A stretch of DNA of 62,000 nt from Neocallimastix lanati (nom. inval.) (GCA_016946835.1 JACVTC010000056.1:750001-812000); one strand, 5' to 3'; positions 1 to 14,502 are shown, counted from the first letter of the stretch. Numbers and translations: made by a program. The notes: a model not told the origin generated them from the sequence alone.

Positions 1-1200
1 TATCGACGGTGTAGTAGTATCCATAGTTGGCTTTACCTTGAATGATGATTTCATCACCCTTCTTAACAAACTTGTAGACATAGGTGTTCGTTGGATCAAT
101 GGCAATGTAGGCATATCCAGAAGTGCTTGGAGAAGACCAGACACCATTTTTGTATCTTAAGATATTTCTGGCTTGAGCATCGTAATAATAGGTGTCTTCA
201 TCGGGTTCGTAGACACGACAAGAAGAAAGGTTACATCCATAGACAACAATACTGTTATTCTTATTCTTGTAGTTCTTACTGACAACAGTGGTGTTGGTAG
301 AGAGACTGATGATATAGAAACCGGTTTGATCGACCATTTCAGCAGCAAATTGGTTCATGTGGTAGAGGTGTTGAGAGTATCCGTAGATGTAGTTATTGAT
401 GTTGCCGGCACGATAACATTCACCAGTTTCACGGTTCTTAATGTCAGTAGTGGCAAGAACAATTTCACCCTTGTAGGTGATACAGAATTCTTGGTTCTTC
501 AAATCAGCATTTGGTGTACACTTATTATTGGCAAAGATACAGATGATATCTTTTTCATAGGCAAAGGTGAAGACATCATTATTCACATTGTACTTCAAGA
601 TTCTCTTGTTGACATCAGCATAGTAAGTGTTGGCATCTGGTTTATCGATGATGCTACAGCTACTTCCGTTACAGCGGTAGAGTTTGACATTTTCATCATT
701 GTAGGCATCAATTTCGTTGCCACCAACAAGTGTGTTCTTGGCGACATTGAGGAAGTAGTAACCAGTTTCGTAGAATTGAAGGACACTACCTTGATCAAGA
801 GTGTAAATGTTGGATCCGACAGTGAAGTACATATCATTGTATGAATCGTTGACTTCAAGACAGTTAGAGTTGGTGGTGGTGTAGACATAAGTAGAAGTAA
901 CACCAGAAATGACATTTGGCTTGACAACGACGGTATCTGTGGCGAAGTAGAAGACGGAACGATCACTGTTAGTACAAATATTACCAGCAGCAATAGAAGT
1001 AGTAGCCGATTTAGTCATGGCATATTCAAGGGTGATGTAACACTTGTTATTGTTAAATTCACACATTGGAATGGCAGCTAATTCACTGGCAGAGAGGGCA
1101 GCACATTTACCGGCAACACAACGAATAATACCATAGGCATCATCAGAATTATCTCTTAAATTGACCATCTTTCCATCTTCCTCCAAGTCATCATCATCAC
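1..1200 (-). other. Conserved Cys-rich C-terminal domain of the minus-strand protein
   Basis: The translation aligns without large gaps to the plus-strand protein at about 50745-51900. Shared stretches include YGIIRCV.GKCA, ATDT.VVKPNVISG, LKYNVNN, NRETG.CY and QHLYHMNQF.A.MVDQTG. It lacks the regular repeat period and is the best conserved part of the two proteins, which suggests a distinct folded domain. It is cut at the window edge shortly after NYGYYYTVD. I do not recognise a named domain in it. Confidence 0.7.
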
Positions 1201-4200
1201 GTCCATGGACATTTTGAACATTTTGAGCATTATCGGAACGTTTATTCGAAGTGAGACCCTTAAGGGCACCTCTAAAGATACCATTCTTGACAGTGATGGT
1301 CTTACACTTATGACCAGCTTTACAACGAATTAAGACATTCGATAAGCTAGACATATAGAAACCATTGTTGGTGGCTTCAGAAGAACAGGTGACGACATTA
1401 CTATTTTGTACACAATTAATAATGGTGTTGCTGCTTTCAGAGGAATCGGCATTATCATAATAATTGACGGTTGGAGTAAATTCAGCACAAGAAGTTGGAC
1501 TGGTACATTGAATCAAAAGAGTACTGGTATGAGTGAGATAATATCCGGATTTAGCCTTAGCAACATTACATTTACCACCCTTACATTCAATGATAGCATT
1601 ATTTCTCTTATCGAATCCAGCATTGACATATTTGACCTTATTCTTGACTTGACTGTAAGAACAGCTTGTAGCCGTAGTACATTTTATGACACCATTGTTA
1701 TCAATATGGCCGTGAGCGACATAATAACCGACATCAGCATCGACGGTCATACAATTACTATTATTACATTGAATTAAACTGTTCGTAGTGGAGTCATAAC
1801 CACTGTTTTCATAATAGGTAGAACTCTTTGGTTTGAAACTGATACAGTTTTCACCATTTTCACATTGAATAATGTATGGATGTTTAGTACCACTGGTGAC
1901 ACGATTACCATCGACAACATAACCAGTAAATGAAGCGTATTCCAAGTTGCCATCATTACAGAAGACAGCCTTGCGATTTTCAGAATCAAACATGTAAGTG
2001 TTTGAAGTACATCCTGGACGTTCAGCACAGACCTTAGTAGATTCATTACAATCATAGAGTGAGATATCAGAGGTATCACCACCTAAAGAATCAACTAATT
2101 TACCATTCTTATCGATCATGATGACACCACTTTGGTAGAAGCGATTAATGAAGTAACGAGAAATCTTGAATAATGAACCCGTTTCAGACTTAACACCTGG
2201 GAATCCATTACTTGGAATGGTAGCAAAGGCATAGGTATCATCCGATTTAGAAGCCGTAATGGCAGTACTGTTATTGGCAGTGAAGAATTTCAATTGACCA
2301 TCTTCATAACAGTAGTTTCCTGGAACAGCTTTTTCAGCCAATGGACAGGATTTGGTGTCTTCTTCCTCACATTCACTTCCTTCCTTTTCACACTTGATAA
2401 TCTTCTTATCATCATTACCGGCATTGACATAGTAACCGAGATCTGCTTTAACGGTACTACAACCTTCTGTGGAGTCACAAATGATGGTTTGATTGGTTGA
2501 TTTGTTGTAACCACTATTCAAGTAGTAACCTTCTGAAGTGAAGGCTGAGGTCAACGTACATTTTTCTTCATCATCTCCTCTCTTTCTACGTCTTTCAGCA
2601 GGTGGTGGAGTGGATTTCACACATTTAATTAAACCATCGACATTATCACCATCCTTACCAATATAGTACATTGGAACAGCGGCTGGAGTTTGCTTTTCGC
2701 ATTTCTTATTAGAACAAAAAATGATGGCATTCGTTAAATCGGCACTTTCAGCATTGACGTAGTATTCGACTCCCTTTTCAGCAGTGGCCATACCGACACA
2801 TCCATTGTCAGAGGAACATTGAATTAATTGTTTATTGTCACCGGATTCAGAGTAGTTGGAATTGACATAGACACCGTCATTGGTATCAGCTTCAGCCTTA
2901 CAGGTACATTTTACAGCATCTCCATCTAGGGCACATTCAATGATATCATAATTCTTTGGAGTTTCGTCAATATCACCAGAGTTAATATAGTATTCCTTAC
3001 TAGTTTCAGTGGCAGCACTGGCAGTCTTACTACAGGCATTCTTGGCACACTTGATCAATGGGACCTTGGCATTATCAATAGCATTGCTATTGACATAGAC
3101 TTGGTATTGGTCGGCCTTGTAGAGATCACAGGTGACGGCATCACCTTCTCCGCTAGCACATTGAATAAGAGCATATTCAAATTTATCTTTACCTTCATTA
3201 CCAGAATTAATATAATAGTTTGGTGCAGGTGAGGATGAGGATTGCTCCGAAGTTGGTGTTGTAGTTGATGTTGCTGTTGTGGTTGTAGTTGTTGTAGTAG
3301 TCAATGGATCTGATCTTTTTCTCACTGGAGCGGTTGTCGTTGTTGCTGCTGGATCAGTTGTCGTTGTGGTTGCAGATGGAGTTTGGCTTCCATCTCCAAG
3401 AGTAACGGGAGTACCTACACATCCATTAGTTTCTGAACAAATAATCAATTGATTTGAGGCGTCTTCACTGTTACCATTGAGGTAAACATCACCTTCTTTA
3501 CCATTAGTAATATCACAAGAAATGGATCCTTCAGAGTCAGCTTTACCACTACTTTTTTTGAAGGAACATTTAATCAAGTCCAACTTGAGCTTATCACCGT
3601 TAGGTATATCACCACCATTAACAAAGAATTGAGGTTTATTTTCTTCAGCGGTTGAGTTAGTAGCACTACAACCTGTACCACTTATACATGAAATAACTGT
3701 TGATTTATCGAATGAATTGATATAAACCTTTTTGTCTTCTCCAGTGGCAGGTTCACAAACTCTAGTATTATTGACATCTGCAGAACATTTAATGAGATCA
3801 TCGGTAAGAACTATTTGACCTGTTGTTTTTAAGTCACTAGAGTTCAAGAAGTATTGATATTTCTCATTCGTTGCTGTACTTGGAACGGCCATACATCCGG
3901 TGGAGGCATCCTTACAAATAATAAGTTGCTTGCCAAGAGCATTAATATAAATATCTTTTTCTGTAGCTTCGGCCACTTCACATTTATTGGTTTTGCTAGC
4001 ACATTTAATTAAGGTATCCGTTAATTTTTCGGAACTAGTGGCACCAGCATTAACATAGTATACAGTTGTTGCTGTTTCATCCTCTGCAAAAGCAGCCTTT
4101 TCAATACAATCTTCATTGGTACATACAATAATTTGTAATTGAGTAGTTGAATCGAAATTGGCATTTATAAAGACATCATTTTCCTTAGTTGTTAAATTGG

Positions 4201-7200
4201 TATCACAAGTTATTTTACTATCAGCATCGGCAATACATTTAATAATTTCAGTTTTAGTGGCTCCATCATAGTCCTTATTTTCTTTATTCGTATCGGCATT
4301 AACATAGAATTCAGGATTGGTGGCTGTGGCCTGGCTTGCTGCTAAAGTACATGCTCCTGTAGCATCACATTTAATCAGATGCTTTGCTGCATCAGCATTT
4401 TCGCCAAAGTTCGCATTCAAAAATACTTTCTTTCCTGGAATAGCCGTTAATTCTGTTTGAGCTACATCAGCACAACCAGTGTCATTGTAACATTTGATAA
4501 GGCTGCCGCCTGCTTCCTTACTAACATAGTATGCCGATGTGGTTCTCGTAGAACTGTTAAGGACAGAGGTACAACCGGGAGTAGTAAAGCAACGAATAAT
4601 ATTGTTGACATTATAGGAATCAATATAGACATCTTTGTCCGTTATTTTAGGAAGAGTACATGGTGTAGATGTATTTGACAAATCACATTCAATTACTGCG
4701 TTTGTTAATTTATTAGATGTGTCTGGTTCACCATGAATATAATGCTCTTTCACACCCGAAGTAGGTATAGCGGATTTCTTGAATAACTCACATTTTTCAG
4801 CAGTACATTTAATAAGGTAGTTGACGGCGTCCTTATCTGTAGCGTAATTACCATTAATGAAGAAGTTTTCTGTGGCAGTATCGGCAAGGGTAACACTTTG
4901 GGCAGTACAAGTATTGGTGGCTGTACACTTTATTAAGTTATAACTGGCATTCGTACTATCGGTATAAGTTCCAGCATTGACGTAATATACGTTTGTTCCC
5001 GAAGCAGCGGAAGGAGTACAAGCCTTACTGGTACCAGCACATATGATTATAGGATTAGTATTGTCAGTTGCGATATAACCATTGAGATAGATGTCATTTT
5101 CGTTAATTTCTGCCACTAAAGTACAAGCCGTATTACATTTTATTATTTTATTGGTATAGGCAGTAGTATCAGTAGCAACGGCAGCATTTCTATAGAAGGC
5201 TGGCACGGCAGCCGTTCCAATTCCGGCATAAGCTTCACATTTGTTACTATTACATTGAATTAATAATCCGGTAGAGGCATTAATATAGATATCTTTGTCA
5301 CTAGAACCGAAAGCCTGGGCTGTAGCAACTAAAGTTGTAGCACCTTCAGCACGTCTTCTTTGTGATGGAGCTGCTGGAGCTGCAAAAGTGACTTTAATTA
5401 AGGCATCGGTTAATGCAGTTCCAGCACCATTCACATAGTATTCAACATCACCGGCAGCTTGTCCTGTCTTTCCAAAGGGAACACATCCAGCAGCATCGGT
5501 ACATTTAATAAGATAGTTCACAGTATCAGTTCCATAATTTTTATTAATGAAGATTAATTCAGTGACGGGAGTTGTAATCGTTTGAGCTGTAGGTGTACAA
5601 GAGCCATTACATACAATCAATGTATCAGTCAATTTTTGAGTTCCAGCTGCATTAACATAATATTCAATTGCTGATGTTGATCCAGCGCTTGGTTTTGCTT
5701 CACATTTTTTGTTACTACATATGATTAAATGGTTAGCAGTATCACCGGTACCGCTAGAAACAAAATTAGCATTAACGTAGACATCATTTTCACTTGCATC
5801 AGCCGTTTCACAAGCAGCTGAGGTACATTTAATTAACAAATTTTTATAGTCGTTATCTGTACTTACGGCGGCATTAACATAATAAGCTGGAGTTGTAGTG
5901 GTGGAAGGATCAACACCAGTACAACCAGTACTAGCACATTGAATTAACTTTTTATCGGTGGCATTATTGATATAGATGGCATTGGCAGCAGCTTCAGGTA
6001 GAATGGAACAAGAAACAGTATTCGTACCCGTACATTTAATGATGACATTCTTTAATGATTCAGATGGAACAGCATTAATATAGAAACCTTCCGTGACACC
6101 TGTGGCAGGAGCACAACCTGTTGATTCACATAAAATTAATCCAGAATAGGAAGGTGGCGTGGCGTCAGCTCTTGATTTAGTGGTCGTTGTAATGAGTTTA
6201 CTAGCATCAACATAATAACCAGTAGCTAAAGTGCCAGTTGGATTAGCACATGTTCTATCGTCCTTACATTCAATTAATTTGGCAAATTTACTAGATGCAT
6301 CCTTACTTCCTTGATCAATGAAATATCCAGTGATAGAATATGGTTTAGTTTCACAGACTGTCGTAGTACATAAAATTAATGGCTTTGGGGCAGTAGTGGA
6401 AGTAGCATCAGTTCCCGAATTTAAATAGTAACCCACTTCTCCTTTGGATGCTACACATTTCATACCAGTAGAATCATAGGTAATAAGAGCATCATCTATA
6501 CTGGAAGCACCCGAATTGACATAGGTTTCATCGGCTGAGCAAGTTGCCACGGCACAACCACCAGTAGTTGTACATGAAATAAGACCATTTTCGGCAGCAC
6601 TTGGGACGGCAGCATTCAAATAGATAGTGTCATTGGTAGCGGTTTCAGCTTTACATTTGGTGCCATCACATTTGATGAGAGCATCCGTTAAACTAGAGGT
6701 GACAACTCCATTGATATAGACTGAACCAGCAGCTGGGGTACTTGAGGTCCATGCATTGTTGGAGTCTTTAGCAATGACTTTGGTGTAAGTAGTGACGTTT
6801 TGAGTAGTTGATTTTGTACCAGCATCTAAAAAGACACCTGTGGAAGTCTCATCTTTTTCACATTTTGTACTATCACATTTAATTAAAGTTTTAGCATTGG
6901 CATCACCATCAATTAAAAAGTAATCATTGGCCACGGCATCGGTGGCGTCACAGCTATCGCTATCACAAATAATCATGGCCTTCGTTAAACCGGAGGCCCC
7001 AGAATTAAGATAGATTTTACCATCGGTACCACCCGTGGCAGAACATTTATTAGTGGCACAGGTGATGAGTTCATCTGTAGCAAATGTTTTTTTGTTGGCA
7101 TTGACGAAAGTAACATCCGTAGCAGTAGCAGTAACAGAAACACATCCGATTTTGTCATTAGCATCTTTAGTACATTTAATGAGATTGGCGTATGCTACAG

Positions 7201-8252
7201 GGCTTGCAGTTGCATCTTGAGTATTAGCATCCAAGTAGACTCCTTCATCAGTAATTGCCTTTTTGTCACATTTACTGTCACATAATATGAGTTGTTTGGT
7301 AGTATTGTCACTACCGTCATTTGTATAGTAACCCGGAACCGCCGTTTTAGCTTCACATTTACTATCTGTAGAACTACAAACAATAATGGCGTTGTTAAGC
7401 CCTGAAGTGACAGCAGCATTCAAGTAAACGGCATCCGCCAAAGCCACGACATCACAACCTAGTGTACCGTCCGTTGTTTTGCATTCTAAAACATTCACAT
7501 ATTTTGTTCCACTGGTATCATAAGTACTTCCATCTAAATAGACATCCCCTTCAGCTACGTTAGTGACAGCGGAGGCGCCTGAATTGTCGATCTTGATCAA
7601 AAGTTTGTTAGCATCGACATTGGAACCCTCATTTTTATAGTATCCTTCTGTTTCAAGAAGGGTGCATTCCCCAGAGGTACATTTAAGTAATTTCTCTTTA
7701 CCACTTTCTTCGTTTAAAAATAGAGTAAGATCTCCGACTGTTAATTTACTGTCACTGGTATGTTTATAAAGGTTTAAAGTTTCACCAGTTGTTAAGGCAG
7801 TAGTAAAATCATAAGTTGAACATCCACCAGAAGACGGACATTTATACACATAGTAGCCATTAGCGGTTAAATTTTCTACTTGAGTACATCCTGTAGACTG
7901 ACTGTTATATAATACTTTCCCACTATTATCAGTTGCAGTAACAAGACAAAATCCTGTTACACCTGTAGTTGTAGCATCAGTACTTTGACATGCGCTACCT
8001 TCAGTAGTTGGAGCTGTACAATCCGGTATACCTTTAGATAAAAGTAATTATTTTCGTTATTATAATCAAATTTTTTTTTATTTAATAAATATCGAATATA
8101 TTTATTATAATGATAATTTAATTAAAATAATAATATATTATTTTTTTTAAATAATAAAAAATATTTGTTAATCCTATTTATTTATTTATCTATTATAAAA
8201 ATACATACCTGAAGCTGATACACTATTAGCAATGAAGATTAATCCTAGAAGT
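1..8252 (-). CDS. Giant secreted cysteine-repeat protein, scaffoldin-like (3' end off window)
   Basis: Two exons are visible: 8252-8209 encodes a signal-peptide core (LLGLIFIANSVSA) and 8031-1 is one uninterrupted frame of about 2677 codons. The mature protein starts near SGIPDCTAPTTEG. Most of it is a tandem array of roughly 33-residue repeats of form [V/Y]Y[LIV]N[AS]...L[IL]xC...C. A Thr/Pro linker lies at 3405-3226, and a conserved Cys-rich C-terminal domain occupies the last 1.2 kb. By comparison with the paralogue at 33023-52555, about 220 residues, including the expected membrane anchor, lie beyond the left edge. The start codon is not found: the signal exon begins after an acceptor (TTTAG) with the third base of a split codon, so an upstream exon is missing. 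Secretion and repeat architecture are seen; a ScaA-type scaffoldin role (cell-surface binding of dockerin enzymes) is inferred from family resemblance. An adhesin or other surface protein remains possible. Confidence 0.72.
3226..3405 (-). other. Thr/Pro/Ser linker with dibasic site inside the giant protein
   Basis: This stretch encodes a low-complexity run rich in Thr with Pro, Ala and Ser (for example TTTTTTTTATSTTTPTSEQ), interrupted by RKRSD. Runs of this kind are usually O-glycosylated, extended linkers in secreted fungal proteins. RKR followed by Ser resembles a Kex2-type processing site. The paralogue has no comparable Thr run. It separates the long N-terminal repeat array from the more G+C-rich distal part of the gene. 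Confidence 0.7.
8032..8208 (-). other. Intron in the minus-strand giant gene
   Basis: On the minus strand the donor is GTATGT (8208 downward) and the acceptor ends TAAAG at 8032. Splicing joins TCA-G to GT-ATA, a phase-1 junction, so the signal peptide reads directly into the mature protein. The 177-bp intron is almost pure A+T. The paralogue at 33023 has an intron at the equivalent place, just after its signal peptide and also in phase 1. Confidence 0.75.
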
Positions 8253-9228
8253 CTAAATAGAAGAAAAAAAAAAGGTAAAAAAAGAGAAGTAAAAATAATT
8301 ATTAATTAGAAATAATAATAATTAAAACAGTAATGATAAGTTTTGATTATATAAATTTTAATAATAATATTAATGAAAGTATTTATGCTGTAAATAATAA
8401 AATTTTTTTTCATTCATTAAATCCGATTATTTCATAACACTATTATTCTATACTAATATCGTGACTATATATGTGGCTTATTTAAATATTAATATATTTA
8501 TTTATTAATTTATTTATTATGATATATATGTTTTTATGTGGCTTAATTTATATTCATAAAATTAATGCTTCATTTATCCTAAAACTTTTTTTTTTATATT
8601 AAAACTGATTGATTTTTTTCCAAAAATAGAAAATTTTATATGGCAATTATTGTTGATATATAATACATTATAATATATACTATAATTTATAATATATAAT
8701 ACTTTATTCTTTAATTTATATATTCTATATAAATATATTATTTTATATATTATATATATAATTCTTTAAATTTTATTATATTAATTTATTTATGGTACTG
8801 TATATTAAAATATAGTTTAATGTATATTATATATTTATAAAAATTTTATATATGTTACATTATATTTTATTATACATAATTATTTTTAATATATATTAAA
8901 ATATAATTTAATTTATATTTTATATATATTAATTTAAATTCAATTTATTCTTTTTATTATTATAAAATTATTTCTATTCGATGAAGTATGAATAAATGTT
9001 TTTTTTATTTTTCTTTCTATCTAAATATTTATTTAAATTGAATTTATTCATTGATTTCCACTATAAATTTATTTAAATTACTATTAATCTATTCATTCAT
9101 ATCATTAAATTTGGTTTGTATAAAATCATATAAAATATTATTATTATTTTTTTTTTTCTTTTTTCTTTTAATTCTAATTCATTGACGATAGCAAATAAAA
9201 AATAAAACTTTTAATCAACAGTTACCTC

Positions 9229-9253
9229 AAATATTTCCAACCCAACATTTTAA
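9229..9253 (-). promoter_or_regulatory. 25-bp motif shared upstream of both giant genes (copy 1)
   Basis: Read on the minus strand, the 25 bases end in ATGTTGGGTTGGAAATATTT and are identical to plus-strand 32093-32117. This copy lies about 0.98 kb upstream of the signal exon, in gene orientation. It forms one arm of a dyad: CAACCCA occurs about 40 bases further upstream. A regulatory role is inferred only from conservation of sequence, orientation and distance in otherwise unalignable AT-rich DNA. Confidence 0.5.
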
Positions 9254-10925
9254 AAAATTTTATTTTTTATGGCTGGGTTGAATGAAGAAATAAAAAAAAT
9301 TTGATTTGATATTAAAAAATTATAAATTTTTTTTTTTTTAATGTTTATTTAAATAAATAAAAAAAATCTAAAAAAAAAAAAATTTTTTTTTTTATTTTAC
9401 TATTTTACTATTTAAAATATTTTATTAAAGTTTTTAGTTGGATGAAAAGAATCAAAATAAAAAAGAACTTTTTTCTTTTCTTTCTCTCTCTCTTTAATAA
9501 AAAAAATAATATGGGTATCTTTTAAGGTAAAAAAAAAAAAGTAATAAATTTAAATATTGAAAAGTTTTGTTTGAAAGAAAGAAAGAAAAAAAAATAAACT
9601 GTAGAGAGAATAAATAAAATAAAAAATGAAAAATAAAAAAAAGAAATATTTCAATAAATATTTATATTTTTTTTTTATTTTAATAAAAATAAATAAAGAG
9701 AAGAAGAGAAAAAGAAAAAAGAAGATTAGATTTAACGATAAAAAAAATTATGAAGTTTGAAAACAAAAAAAATTTTAAACTTTTACACCTCATTAAAGAA
9801 AAAAAATTTTTATAATAATATTAAATTTTTTAATAAACAATTATATAAAAATAAAAACAACAAATATTAAATAAATAATAAATAATGATTAAATAATAGA
9901 CGCAATGTATTAAAAAAATAAAGTTAAAAAAAAAATAATAAAAGATTCAATTACTAAATTGTCCCATTACCATTTAAAGGTAATTATTATTTTTTTAATT
10001 ATAAAATTATTTAAATTAAATATTAAAATAAAAAAAAAAAGTAAGTAATATATATTTTATTTTTATTTTTATTTTATTGATATAAAAAATTATATAATAA
10101 GCTTTAATTTTTATAATTAAAATAATTCAATTGACACATTCTATTTCATCTACATTTCAGTAATTTTTTATTATTTATTTATTTATTTATTTAAGATTTA
10201 AAATATAAATATATGGCTTAAAAAAACTATTAGTAATGAACCAATAGTTTCTTTAAAAGAAAAATTAAATAATTGGTTAAAAAAAATTAAAGCATTATTA
10301 TTTGTTGAACAAAAAAAATTTAAGATGGGAGAAAAAAAAAAAAGACAATAGTGTTAATGGTCACATTAAAATTGAGATTTAAAAATTTATTTTTTTTTTT
10401 TTATTAACAATTGATAATAAAATTTTAATTGAAAAGCGTCTATTTTTCTTTATTTTCTTATTATTAAATTAATAAAAAAATACAACAAAAAAAAATAATA
10501 ATAATAAAGAAAAGGTAATTTCAAATTTTAATGAAAAGGTAGGGACTATTCATTTTTCTTTTTTTTTTTTTTAATTTTTTTTTTATGAAATTAAAAATTA
10601 ATATGGGTTAGAAAACTTATATAAATTGAATTATTATTGGATAGAGAAATAAAGAAACCAAAGAAATAAAAATAAATCAATCCTTCGAGGAATGAACTTT
10701 TTTTATTTTTAAATCTTTTAAAAATTGAAATAAAAATTGAATATAAAAGTTTATTTATGAAAATAAGATAAAAAAAAAAAAGACTAATCCTTTTTTTTTT
10801 TTTATTCAATGATATTTTCAATATATCATATTTTTTTTGCTATCTCTATTTTATATTAACAATGAAAAACAATCAAAAAAATTATTAAAAAAAAATATTT
10901 ATAATAAGATAAATACAATAAGATC

Positions 10926-10968
<43 letters not shown>
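10926..10968. repeat. (AAT)n microsatellite
   Basis: Uninterrupted AAT trinucleotide repeats over about 43 bases. The Leu/Ile-rich frame read from its complement is a translation artefact. Confidence 0.9.
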
Positions 10969-12479
10969 TTTTTATTATTTCAATAAAAAAGAAAAGTAAT
11001 TTCAAAATTTTAAAATATAATATAAACTTTTGAAAGATATACACTCAAATAAAAAAAAAATAACAATAAAAATAAAGAAAAGATAATAATATTTTTTTCT
11101 TATTCATATAATTATATTTATAATTAATTTTTAATAATATAATACTACATATTTAAAAGGTAATGAATATTAAAATAAGGAATAAATTAAAAATGAATAA
11201 TAATAATAAATAAAAATAAAATAAAAATTGTTAAAAAAAACAAAACCAAAAAAAAAATATAAAATAAAAATAATAATTAAAAAAAAAAAAAAAAAAAAAA
11301 AGAATAAATTAAATATAAATAATATTATACAAGACGAAATAAAATATTAATTTTAAAAAATAAAAAAAAAAGTTATCCTAAAATAAAAAAAAATTTAATT
11401 TTAAAGTATATTTAAAGAGAAACCGGTAGAAAGTGTTTTATAATAATAACAAAGTAATTATAAAATAAATAAAAACGATTTTTGTCTAAAAAATTAAAAC
11501 CAAAAAATAATACTAAAAAATAGTACAAAAGGAAAGTATTAAAAATTAATAAAATAATATAATAAATCATGAAAGAAAAGCAGTGAGAAAAAAAAAAATT
11601 AGAAATGGAGGCTTTTCTTTTTTTTTTTTTTTTTTATCTTTATATCAAAGTTTTCCTTTTATGAATGTATTTTTTTTTTTTTTTTTTTATATTTTTAAAA
11701 TTATTTTATTATTGATTTTTTTTTTATTTTTTTTTTTTTAATTTATTATTTTAATTTTTATAATTGTTTTTTTTTTCTATTAGATATGATATATTTATTA
11801 TTTAGTAATTAATTAATTATTATTATTATTATTATTTGATATAATGAAAATTATATAATTAATTTTATTGTTATTTTTTATTAGTTAATATTCTATTTAA
11901 ATTTTTATATTTAATATTATTTTTATTTAATTTTTATAAATTAAATTAATATTTATTAAAAAATATATATAATTTACATTTATTATTTGTTATTTATTTT
12001 TAATTATTTTATTATTAATTATTTATTATTTCTTTTCAATTATTTATTGCCTATAATAATAGTTACAATCAATAAAATATTTTTTTTATTTTTATTATTA
12101 TTTGATTCATAAATTTCATATCATTTCACAATTTATGCTTTGTTCATATTTATTATTCTTTGTTCATATTTATTATTCTTTTGATGGATCATCCACCTTA
12201 GTTTTACAATCCATTTTTTTAAATTAATTAAAGTTTACACATGTAAATTTAAAGTTTTATGATCTAAATTAAATCTAAATTTTAATTTTAATTTAAAATT
12301 TTTTTTTATCTTTATTAAACTTTATTTAATAATATTTTATTATGAATTTGGACATAACTAATATAATAAGAAATAATTAAATTATTATAATTCATGAAAA
12401 CAACCTAATAAATAATTATAAAGGTTAATAGAATAAATAATAAATAATCTAATCCATGATGATTCAATTTTTTTATTAT

Positions 12480-13856
12480 TTTTTTTTTTCAATTTTTTAT
12501 TAGTATATTTTATTTTAATTTTATTTCTTTTATTTTTTTTATTACATTTTTATTTTTATTTAATTATAAAACTTTTTGTTTTTTTTTTCCTTTGGGTTTA
12601 TTTTAAATTTAATTATAAACATTTTTATTTTTGTTTTTATTTTTATTTTTTTTTTATTTTAATTTTTTTTATTTCTTTTTATTTCCCTTTATTTTTATTT
12701 TTATTATTTTTATTTTTATTTTAATTTTAATTTTTATTATTATTATTATTATCATTATTATTATTATTATTTTTATTATTTTTAATTTTATTTTTATTTC
12801 CTTTGATTCATTTTTATTTTTATGTCTTTTGATTTATTTTTATTTTTAATTATAAAACTTTTTATTTTTATTATTATTTTTTATTTTTATTGGCTTTAAT
12901 ACATTGGTATTATTTTTATTTTATTTTTAATTATAAAACTTTTTATTTCAAACTTAATTTTTATTTTCTTTGTTTTATTTTTATTTTAATTTTTATTATT
13001 ATTTTTATTATTATTATTTTTTTTTATTTTTATTTCTATTATTATTTTAATTTTTATTTTTTTTTCTTTTTTTATTTTATTTTATTTTATTTCTTTTTTT
13101 TATTTATACTTCCTTTGATTTATTTTTATTACTTATATTATATTTATTTCATTTGGTTTATTTTTTTTTATTTTTTTTATTTTTATTTTATTTTTATTTT
13201 ATTTATATTTCTTTTGGTCTATTTTTATTTTTATTTTTATTTCTAATTATAAAACTTTTTATTTTTATTTTTATTTCTAATTATAAAACTTTTTATTTTT
13301 ATTGTTATTTTTGTTATTTCTAATTATAAAGCTTTTTATTTTTATTATCATTAATATATTGGTAATATTTTTATTTTATTTTTAATTATAAAACTTTTTA
13401 TTTCAAACTTTATTTTTATTTTCTTTGTTTTATTTTTATTTTAATTTTTATTATTATTATTATTATTTTTATTATTATTATTTTTTTTATTTTTATTTCT
13501 ATTATTATTTTTTTTTTTTATTTTTTTTTTTTTTTACTTTATTTTTATTTCATTTTTTATTTATTTATATTTTTATTTCTTTTATTTATATTTCTTTTGG
13601 TATATTTTTATTTTTATTTTATTTTTATATCTTTTGTTTTATTTTTATTTTTATTTCCTTTGGTTTATTTTTATTTCCTTTGTTTTATTTTTATTTCCTT
13701 TGTTTTATTTTTATTTCCTTTGTTTTATTTTTATTTCCTTTGGTTTATTTTTATTTCCTTTGTTTTATTTTTATTTTATTTTTATTTTTATTTTTATTTT
13801 TATTATTTTTATTATTATTTTTATTTTTATTATTATTTTTATTATTATTTGGTTTA

Positions 13857-13903
<47 letters not shown>

Positions 13904-14045
13904 TTTCGTTTATTTCTATTATTATTTTTATTTTTATTTCTTTTTTTTTTTTTACTTTATTTTTATTTCTTTTTTTATTTATATTTCCTTTGATTTATTT
14001 TTATTACTTATATTATTGTTATTTCATTTGGTTTATTTTATTTTT

Positions 14046-14076
<31 letters not shown>

Positions 14077-14442
14077 TTTTTATTATTATTTCGTTTATTT
14101 CTATTATTATTTTTATTTTTATTTCTTTTTTTTTTTTTACTTTATTTTTATTTCTTTTTTTATTTATATTTCCTTTGATTTATTTTTATTATATTATTGT
14201 TATTTCATTTGGTTTATTTTATTTTTATTTTATTTTTATTTTTATTTTTATTTTTATTTTTATTTCCTTTAATTTATTTATATTTACTTTGGTTTATTTT
14301 TATTTTAATTTTTAAACTTATTTTTATTTTATTATTTATTTTTATTTTAATTTTTATTTTTATTTCCTTTGATTTATTTTTATTTCCTTTGTTTTATTTT
14401 TATTTCCTTTGTTTTATTTTTATTTCCTTTGTTTTATTTTTA

Positions 14443-14502
<60 letters not shown>

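Larger units (their letters stand above)
8253..12479. other. AT-rich intergenic DNA upstream of the minus-strand gene
   Basis: No convincing coding region is seen on either strand. Sequence is dominated by A and T homopolymers, and the few short reading frames are low-complexity Phe/Lys/Asn/Ile. It should hold the missing first exon and promoter of the minus-strand gene. No start codon here joins cleanly in phase to the signal exon with a good donor site. One distinctive 25-bp motif (9229-9253) is listed separately. Confidence 0.6.

Noticed and set aside
173-844. 223-codon plus-strand frame
   Set aside because: It is the complement of the conserved C-terminal domain of the minus-strand giant gene, whose translation aligns to the paralogue; the plus frame aligns to nothing recognisable.
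1-8252. Large bacterial-type adhesin acquired by transfer
   Set aside because: Intron after the signal peptide, host-like codon use and a paralogue with many introns argue for a resident fungal gene; no bacterial anchoring motif is seen.
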